10,723 bases of DNA. Source: JAQGHR01 sp031411935. GTDB lineage: Bacteria > Planctomycetota > Planctomycetia > Isosphaerales > Isosphaeraceae. A program made the position numbers and the translations under genes. Positions 1 to 3,980 of the stretch are shown one piece after another (positions within the stretch are counted from its first letter, which is position 1; each line of letters opens with the position of its first letter). The notes under the pieces are model-generated. The model ran no database searches. It saw only the letters and a program-made list of their open reading frames with translations, and was not told the DNA's origin. The stretch covers positions 1-10,723 of the forward strand of contig JANOBY010000382.1 in NCBI GenBank assembly GCA_031411935.1. The letters run 5' to 3'.

Positions 1-835
1 CGTAGATCGGCGCGGTCCGGACCTGTCGACCGCCCAGGGCGACGCAGCTCACCGGGTGCTCGTTGAAGGCCCAGTTCATCACGTCGAGGTTGTGGACGTG
101 CTGCTCGCAGATGTGGTCGCCCGAGAGCCAGGTGAAATAGAGCCAGTTGCGGAGCTGCCACTCCATGTCGGTCCAGGCTTCCTGGCGGGGCTTGTTCCAC
201 AGGGGGCCCTGGTTCCAGTAGACCTGCCCGCCGACCACATCGCCGATTTCGCCGTCGTGGATCCGCTTGATGCACTCGATGTAGCCGGCCTGGTGGCGGC
301 GCTGGGTGCCGGCCACCACGGCCAGGCCCTTGCTCTTGGCCTCGGCGGCGGCGGCGATCACGCGGCGGATGCCGGGCCCGTCAACGCCCACGGGCTTCTC
401 AGTGAAGATGTTCTTGCCGGCCTTCACGGCGGCCTCGATCATCATCGGGCGGAAGCCCGGGGGGGTGGCCAGGATCACGAGGTCCACGCCCGAGTCGATC
501 ACCTTCTGGAAGGCGTCGAACCCGACGAAGCAGGTGTCGTCCTTCACGTCCCAGTGCGAGGCAACCTTGCCGTTGGACGAGAGGCTGGAGCGGGCGTTGT
601 TCAGGTTGTCGGCGAACACGTCGCCGATCGAGCAGATGCGGACGCTCTTGTCGTCCCCTACGGCCTCGCACAGGTTCTCGACCGCGCCCGAGCCGCGCCC
701 GCCGCAGCCAATCAGGCCGACCTTGATCGTGTCGGCGCCGGCGGCGTGGGCGTTCGGGGCGAGGGCGAGGCCCGCCGCCACGGCGGAGGAGGCCTTGAGG
801 AAGTCGCGTCGGCTGGACGCCTTGGGGTCGGTCAT
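1..835 (-). CDS. Gfo/Idh/MocA family oxidoreductase with Tat signal (3' end beyond the window)
   Basis: The first 278 codons are present and the C-terminus lies beyond the left edge. The start is ATG at 835-833, with GGGAG 8 nt upstream. Residues 8-14 read SRRDFLK, a textbook twin-arginine motif, followed by an Ala-rich hydrophobic stretch to about residue 32, so the folded, cofactor-loaded enzyme is probably exported. The Rossmann fold begins at about residue 37 with VGLIGCGGRGSG (GxGxxG at 43-48). EKP at 146-148 is the family's conserved nicotinamide-side motif. A His-rich GDHICEQHVHNLD segment near the end of the visible part fits the catalytic region. Members oxidise or reduce sugars or cyclitols with NAD(P). 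Planctomycetes carry many Tat-exported paralogues, so the substrate cannot be read from sequence. The gene lies 85 nt downstream of the SUMF1-fold gene on the same strand, so co-transcription is plausible. Confidence 0.93.
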   Translation of the reverse strand, partial: MTDPKASSRRDFLKASSAVAAGLALAPNAHAAGADTIKVGLIGCGGRGSGAVENLCEAVGDDKSVRICSIGDVFADNLNNARSSLSSNGKVASHWDVKDDTCFVGFDAFQKVIDSGVDLVILATPPGFRPMMIEAAVKAGKNIFTEKPVGVDGPGIRRVIAAAAEAKSKGLAVVAGTQRRHQAGYIECIKRIHDGEIGDVVGGQVYWNQGPLWNKPRQEAWTDMEWQLRNWLYFTWLSGDHICEQHVHNLDVMNWAFNEHPVSCVALGGRQVRTAPIY

Positions 836-920
836 CGCGGGTTCTCCCGGTTCATTAAGGTTGGTTGCGTCGTCGGTGATCGTCAGGAGCAAGCAGGCGA
901 AGGTCTGAGGGGGCGAGGCG

Positions 921-1958
921 TTACTTCGTCCCCTTCTTCTTCACGACGGCGGACTTCAGGCCGCGGAGGTTTTCCTGCTCATCCAGGGCGCGGACCACGC
1001 GGATGCCCACGAAGGTGGCGTCGGTGTGCCACCAGATGCTCTGCGGCCTCTGCGGATCGCGGACGCTCCATTCGAGGTTCGACCCGCGCCGCGCCGCCGA
1101 CCGGAGCCGATCCGCGTCGTCGTCCCACGACCCGCCTCGGGCCACGTAGGAGTATTCTTTCTCGTCGGGCAGGAGCACGGGACCCACCGAGACCTTGTCC
1201 GCCGGAAGGTCAGTGTAGCGGTCGGCCTTGTAGTGATCCAGGCACCACTCGGCCACGTTGCCGTGCATGTCGAACAGGCCGAAAGCGTTCGGCTTCTTCT
1301 TGCCCACGGGCTGGGGGTTCTCGCAGTTCTCCACGTACCAGGCGTAGTCGTCGATCTTCTCGCCGTCGCCGAACGAGTAGGGCTCCTGCGACCCGGCGCG
1401 GGCGGCGTACTCCCATTCGGCCTCGGTGGGCAGGCGATAGGTCTTGCCGGTCTTCTCCGAGAGCCATCGGCAGTATTCCATCGCCGCATGGTGCGTGATG
1501 CAGATCGCCGGCTGGCCCTTGCGGCCCAGGCCGTGGGTGGGGTCGGCGTAGGGAGGCGTGGGACGGGTCACGGCGTCGGCGGCCTTTTCGTTCGCCGGCT
1601 GCTTCTCCAGGTCGATTTTCTCGCGGGTTTTTTTGCGGATGTCGAGGCTGAAGGCGAACTCGTCGTACTCGTCCCAGGTGACTTCCACGCGGCCCATCCA
1701 GAAGGGCTTGATCTCGACCTTTCGGGTCGGACCTTCGTCTTCCCCGCGCTTTTCTTCGCTCTCGGGGCTGCCGATGGTGAAGGTGCCGCCGGGCACGGGG
1801 ACCATGTCGAACTTCATGGTCGTGCCGGGGATGGCATCGGTGTAGGGCTTGAAGTCGGTGGGGGGCTTGTCCTGGGCGAGCGCGGCGGGAACGATAGACA
1901 GCGAGGACCCAATCAGCAGGAGGGCGGGCCAATGACGAAGGCGAGGCGCATGTATCAC
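921..1958 (-). CDS. Secreted SUMF1-fold (formylglycine-generating-enzyme-like) protein, apparently non-catalytic
   Basis: This 345-residue protein starts at a GTG (1958-1956) with GGAG 10 nt upstream. No in-frame ATG occurs before the signal peptide, so the GTG start is well supported. Residues 1-28 form a Sec signal peptide (hydrophobic ALLLIGSSLSIVPAALA, likely cut after ALA). The rest is a SUMF1/FGE-sulfatase fold: PVPGGTFTIGSP at 54-65, RLPTEAEWEYAARAG at 175-189, GNVAEW at 233-238, RGGSW at 274-278 and VGIRVVRA near the C-terminus. True formylglycine-generating enzymes have two copper-binding cysteines just after the GGS(Y/F) motif. Here that position reads DDDADRLRSAAR, with no cysteine and a shorter spacing, so sulfatase activation is unlikely. 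The family also includes binding or structural members, which fits better. The partner is unknown. The 5' end overlaps the divergent apbE gene by 27 bp, and the downstream neighbour is the Gfo/Idh/MocA gene. Confidence 0.9.
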   Translation of the reverse strand: MIHAPRLRHWPALLLIGSSLSIVPAALAQDKPPTDFKPYTDAIPGTTMKFDMVPVPGGTFTIGSPESEEKRGEDEGPTRKVEIKPFWMGRVEVTWDEYDEFAFSLDIRKKTREKIDLEKQPANEKAADAVTRPTPPYADPTHGLGRKGQPAICITHHAAMEYCRWLSEKTGKTYRLPTEAEWEYAARAGSQEPYSFGDGEKIDDYAWYVENCENPQPVGKKKPNAFGLFDMHGNVAEWCLDHYKADRYTDLPADKVSVGPVLLPDEKEYSYVARGGSWDDDADRLRSAARRGSNLEWSVRDPQRPQSIWWHTDATFVGIRVVRALDEQENLRGLKSAVVKKKGTK

Positions 1959-3029
1959 GGCGGGCTGGCTCCGGGGCGTCGCGGGGGGGGGCGGTGGGTG
2001 GGTTGGGCGAGTCTCATTCTACTCACAAACGCGGCGATTGCCGACGATCCCACGGCCAATCGCCACGAATTTCGCCAGACCCATATGGGCAGCGAATTCA
2101 AGATTGTCTTATACACCACCGATTCGGCCGAGGCTAGACGCGCCTCCGACGCCGCCTTCGTCCGGATCGCCGACCTCGATCGCGCCCTCTCGGACTACAA
2201 CCCCGAAAGCGAGCTCATGAAATTATGCGACCGCGCGGGTGGGCCACCCGTTGAGGTCTCCGAGGACCTGTTTCGCTGCCTGGAGCGGGCGGACGAGGTC
2301 TCGAAGCTCAGCGACGGGGCCTTCGACGTGACCATAGGCCCGGTCGGGCGTCTCTGGAGGCGCACCCGCCGGACCCGCGAGCTTCCCGATCCCGAGACCC
2401 TGGCCCGCGCCCGCGAACTCGTCGGCTATCGTAATGTCCGGCTCGACCCGGCGAAGCGGACCGTCCAGCTCTTGAAGCCCCAGATGAAGCTCGACCTAGG
2501 CGCCATCGCCAAGGGGGACGCGTGCGACCAGGCCATCGCGGTCCTGAAGAAATGCGGGATCGCCTCCGCTCTGGTGGCCGGCGCCGGAGACATCGTGGTC
2601 TCGGGCCCGCCCCCCGGCCAGGCCGGATGGAGGATCGGCGTAGCCGAGCCCGACGGTGACCCCGATCGCCCGTCGCGGTTCCTCTCGCTGAGCCACGTGG
2701 CGGTTTCAACCTCGGGCGATGCCGAACGGTTCGTCGAGATCGACGGCAAGCGCTACTCGCACATGGTCGATCCCCGCACGGGGGTAGGCGTGATCGACCG
2801 CGCAAGCGTGACCGTGGTGGCGCCCGACGGCATCACCGCCGACGTGCTCGACACGACCATCTATCTTCTGGGACCGGATCGCGGGATGCCGCTGATCGAG
2901 GATACCCCAGGCGCCGCCGCCATCTACGTGAGGGCGGGGGAGAGGCCGAGGACCGAGGCCTCTCGCCGGTGGAAGGGTCTCTCCAACGACACCTCGGGAT
3001 CGGGCACGGGCACGGGCGAGCCGCGTTGA
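1932..3029 (+). CDS. apbE: ApbE-type FAD:protein FMN transferase, exported
   Basis: This 365-residue protein starts at ATG 1932, chosen because AGGAGGG at 1918-1924 lies 7 nt upstream, an ideal ribosome binding site. A second in-frame ATG at 1950 is less well placed. A long basic n-region and the hydrophobic stretch WVGWASLILLTNAAIA (ending near residue 37) suggest a signal peptide or anchor. ApbE landmarks follow in order: MGSEFKIVLY, LSDYNPESELMKL, FDVTIGPVGRLW, DLGAIAKGDACD (188-199), AGAGDIVVSG, VAVSTSGDAERF, SHMVDPRTG (from 276) and ADVLDTT (303-309). D304 and T308 match the Mg-binding Asp and Thr of characterised ApbE/Ftp enzymes. Canonical DLGGIAKG has Gly where this protein has A191, a mild change. 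The family moves FMN from FAD onto Ser/Thr of exported FMN-binding-domain proteins such as NqrC or RnfG. No such target lies in this window. Reading the frame further upstream, through the antisense of the SUMF1 gene, is not credible. Confidence 0.92.
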   Translation: MTKARRMYHGGLAPGRRGGGRWVGWASLILLTNAAIADDPTANRHEFRQTHMGSEFKIVLYTTDSAEARRASDAAFVRIADLDRALSDYNPESELMKLCDRAGGPPVEVSEDLFRCLERADEVSKLSDGAFDVTIGPVGRLWRRTRRTRELPDPETLARARELVGYRNVRLDPAKRTVQLLKPQMKLDLGAIAKGDACDQAIAVLKKCGIASALVAGAGDIVVSGPPPGQAGWRIGVAEPDGDPDRPSRFLSLSHVAVSTSGDAERFVEIDGKRYSHMVDPRTGVGVIDRASVTVVAPDGITADVLDTTIYLLGPDRGMPLIEDTPGAAAIYVRAGERPRTEASRRWKGLSNDTSGSGTGTGEPR

Positions 3030-3061
3030 GCACGCGGTCCCGCCCAGCCCGTTGCCGCCAT

Positions 3062-3382
3062 TTACTTGGTGGGGACGGCGGGCATGGCCTGCGGGGCCGC
3101 GGTCTGGGCGGCAGCGTAGGTCTGGGGAGCGGCGGTGACCGGGGCGTACACGGTCTCGTAGACCGGGGTCTCGCAGACCGGGGCCGGGGCGCACTCGGCC
3201 TTCTTCTTGTGGCAGCCGAACTTCGGCATCTTCATCTTGTGGTGCTTCTTGACCGGGGCCTCGCAAACCACCGGGGCGGGGGCCGGGGCGCAGGCGGCCT
3301 TCTTCTTGTGGCAGGCCGAGGCGTCCGAGGCCATCGAGAGGGCGAGGCCGGCAGCAGCAAGTCCGAGGAGTCCGCGTCGCAT
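3062..3382 (-). CDS. Small secreted Cys/Lys-rich protein with two CHKKKAxC repeats
   Basis: This 106-residue protein starts at ATG 3382-3380 with GGAG 8 nt upstream. Residues 1-23 form a signal peptide (MRRGLLGLAAAGLALS, then SDASA), probably cut just before C24. The mature part has two similar units, residues 24-44 (CHKKKAACAPAPAPVVCEAPV) and 57-74 (CHKKKAECAPAPVCETPV), separated by a His/Lys/Met-rich linker KKHHKMKMPKFG. The tail is Ala/Pro/Thr/Gln-rich and probably disordered. The six cysteines (24, 31, 40, 57, 64, 70) have matching spacing in the two units (C-x6-C, then x8 or x5, C), which suggests disulfides or metal binding. CxxCH haem motifs are absent. Small exported CHKKK proteins seem common in planctomycetes, from memory and unchecked. 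I know of no assigned function. It converges on apbE, with 32 bp between the two stops. The signal peptide, ribosome binding site and promoter support it being real. Confidence 0.8.
   Translation of the reverse strand: MRRGLLGLAAAGLALSMASDASACHKKKAACAPAPAPVVCEAPVKKHHKMKMPKFGCHKKKAECAPAPVCETPVYETVYAPVTAAPQTYAAAQTAAPQAMPAVPTK
3161..3313 (-). repeat. Internal duplication coding for two CHKKKAxC units
   Basis: Two in-frame units of the small secreted protein, at 3251-3313 and 3161-3214, code for near-identical Cys-Lys-Ala-Pro segments. The stretch coding CHKKKA is almost the same in DNA sequence in both. The first unit carries an extra Ala-Pro and an extra Val compared with the second. Confidence 0.75.
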
Positions 3383-3446
3383 TGGTGCATCTCCGAAGTC
3401 TGGTGAGTCTGAGCAACCCAGGCTGATTATTCCCTAGGAGCAATCT

Positions 3447-3475
3447 AGGATAGATATTCCGTGCGGAAATGCAAA
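3447..3475 (-). promoter_or_regulatory. Sigma70-like promoter for the small secreted protein gene
   Basis: On the minus strand, TTTGCA (plus-strand 3470-3475) and TATCCT (3447-3452) are 17 bp apart, each with 4 of 6 consensus bases. Transcription would start near 3440, giving a leader of about 57 nt. A short palindromic CCTAG/CTAGG repeat (3433-3449) overlaps the -10 box and initiation region and could be an operator. Confidence 0.45.
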
Positions 3476-3527
3476 AGATTTTCTCCCTTCTCCCTCACGA
3501 CAGACCCTTCGCAGACTCATTTCATAG

Positions 3528-3629
3528 CGCAATAAGATTTGCGAATGCCAGGCGATTGAAAGAAATCGGAAGTCCTTCGAATCTCGCCAACGGAGGTCGA
3601 TCCAAGACGCGGGAGACCAATTCTCCCGC
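3528..3629. repeat. Series of four short stem-loops
   Basis: Four perfect inverted repeats lie close together. CGCAA/TTGCG is at 3528-3543 (5 bp, 6-nt loop) and CGATT/AATCG at 3553-3568 (5 bp, 6-nt loop). GAAG/CTTC is at 3569-3578. The strongest is GCGGGAGA/TCTCCCGC at 3609-3629 (8 bp, loop CCAAT). The last is GC-rich but has no T-run on either side, so it is not a standard intrinsic terminator. It could be an operator, a processing site or an atypical terminator. Confidence 0.45.
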
Positions 3630-3650
3630 ATGATTCCGCCCCCGCACTCC

Positions 3651-3671
3651 GCCAATCTCGTGCCAATCTCG
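3651..3671. repeat. Tandem 10-bp direct repeat GCCAATCTCG
   Basis: GCCAATCTCG occurs at 3651-3660 and again at 3662-3671, a spacing of 11 bp or one helical turn. A partial third copy (AATCTCGCC) is at 3580-3588. The tandem pair covers the -35 box of the promoter proposed for the structured RNA, where an activator or repressor could bind on one face of the DNA. Confidence 0.5.
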
Positions 3672-3688
3672 CCCAAAATTGATAATCT
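3660..3688 (+). promoter_or_regulatory. Candidate promoter for the structured RNA
   Basis: GTGCCA (3660-3665, 4 of 6 to TTGACA) and TAATCT (3683-3688) are 17 bp apart. TGA just before the -10 gives an extended -10 element. An alternative -10, GATAAT, is at 3681-3686. Either would start transcription at about 3692-3696, matching the 5' arm of the closing helix of the RNA candidate. Confidence 0.45.
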
Positions 3689-3689
3689 A

Positions 3690-3859
3690 GGCAAGTTGAC
3701 AGGAACCTCGCGAAATTAAGCGTTCAGGCATCCCTGGTGACCTGTAAGGACAAAACCTGGGTGATGCCTGCCCCTAGGTGGACCATGCTCCCTCATAGAG
3801 GTTCTTGTACCGCATACATCCCAATGTGGGGCACATCGAGAGAAATCGAACAGCTTGCC
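3690..3859 (+). ncRNA. Structured RNA candidate, about 170 nt, family not recognised
   Basis: Three sets of arms nest inside each other. P1 pairs GGCAAGTTG (3690-3698) with CAGCTTGCC (3851-3859): 9 bp, one G-U. P2 continues directly on the 5' side: 3699-3709 pairs with 3798-3808, 11 bp with one G-U. P3 pairs CAGGCATC (3725-3732) with GATGCCTG (3763-3770), 8 Watson-Crick bp, extended by CCTGGT/ACCTGG after a 2-nt bulge. A large internal loop (3710-3724 and 3771-3797) separates P2 from P3. The segment 3809-3850 can form two hairpins, TCCCA/TGGGG at 3819-3831 and TCGA/TCGA at 3836-3849. The G-U pairs are valid only on the plus strand, which sets the orientation. It may be a free small RNA or part of the topoisomerase mRNA leader. 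A 6S-like RNA is one possibility, because of the closed ends and large central bubble, but I recognise no diagnostic sequence. SRP, tmRNA and RNase P signatures are absent. Confidence 0.6.
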
Positions 3860-3883
3860 AGATATGAGATAATTTTGTACACT
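3855..3883 (+). promoter_or_regulatory. Sigma70-like promoter of the topoisomerase operon
   Basis: TTGCCA (3855-3860, 5 of 6) and TACACT (3878-3883, 4 of 6) are 17 bp apart in an AT-rich stretch. The start site would be near 3890, about 90 nt before the first gene. The -35 box overlaps the 3' arm of the closing helix of the RNA candidate, so transcription from further upstream would cross this promoter. Confidence 0.55.
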
Positions 3884-3980
3884 ATAACCTTGCTTGGGGT
3901 TGCCGCTTCGGGCTAAACTCGCTACCTCATGCATTGCTTGAGGAGACCGCGAGGCGACGGGCGAGGGGGACGCAGGAGCG

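Larger units (their letters stand above)
3383..3980. other. 598-bp gene-free, AT-richer intergenic region
   Basis: No credible protein gene lies here. The open frames present have noncoding-type composition and no ribosome binding site. Base composition is visibly lower in GC than the flanking genes. From left to right it contains the promoter of the small secreted gene (3447-3475), a run of small stem-loops (3528-3629), a tandem repeat (3651-3671), a promoter (3660-3688), a structured RNA candidate (3690-3859), the likely topoisomerase operon promoter (3855-3883) and about 90 nt of leader. The leader has a 5-bp hairpin CCTCA/TGAGG at 3925-3943. Confidence 0.75.

Noticed and set aside
56..1498. 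Long plus-strand open frame over the Gfo/Idh/MocA and SUMF1 genes
   Set aside because: It is antisense to two genes with clear domains, and its composition (runs of Arg, Gly, Val, Ala) is typical of GC-rich shadow frames.
1026..1931. Upstream extension of the apbE frame
   Set aside because: The extra residues are antisense of the SUMF1 gene and match no domain. The strong ribosome binding site and signal peptide place the start at 1932.
3308..3316. Lipobox at the end of the small protein's signal peptide
   Set aside because: The sequence before C24 is ASA. It lacks the usual Leu/Val/Ile at -3, so a lipoprotein is possible but not supported.
3776..3787. T-box-like string AGGTGGACCATG in the RNA candidate
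   Set aside because: It only partly resembles the T-box antiterminator. No specifier stem or terminator is visible, and a topoisomerase gene is not a T-box target.
3690..3859. SRP RNA, tmRNA or RNase P RNA as the identity of the structured RNA
   Set aside because: The SRP GGAAGG-type apical loop, the tmRNA acceptor ends and the RNase P GAGGAAAGTCC core are all missing.
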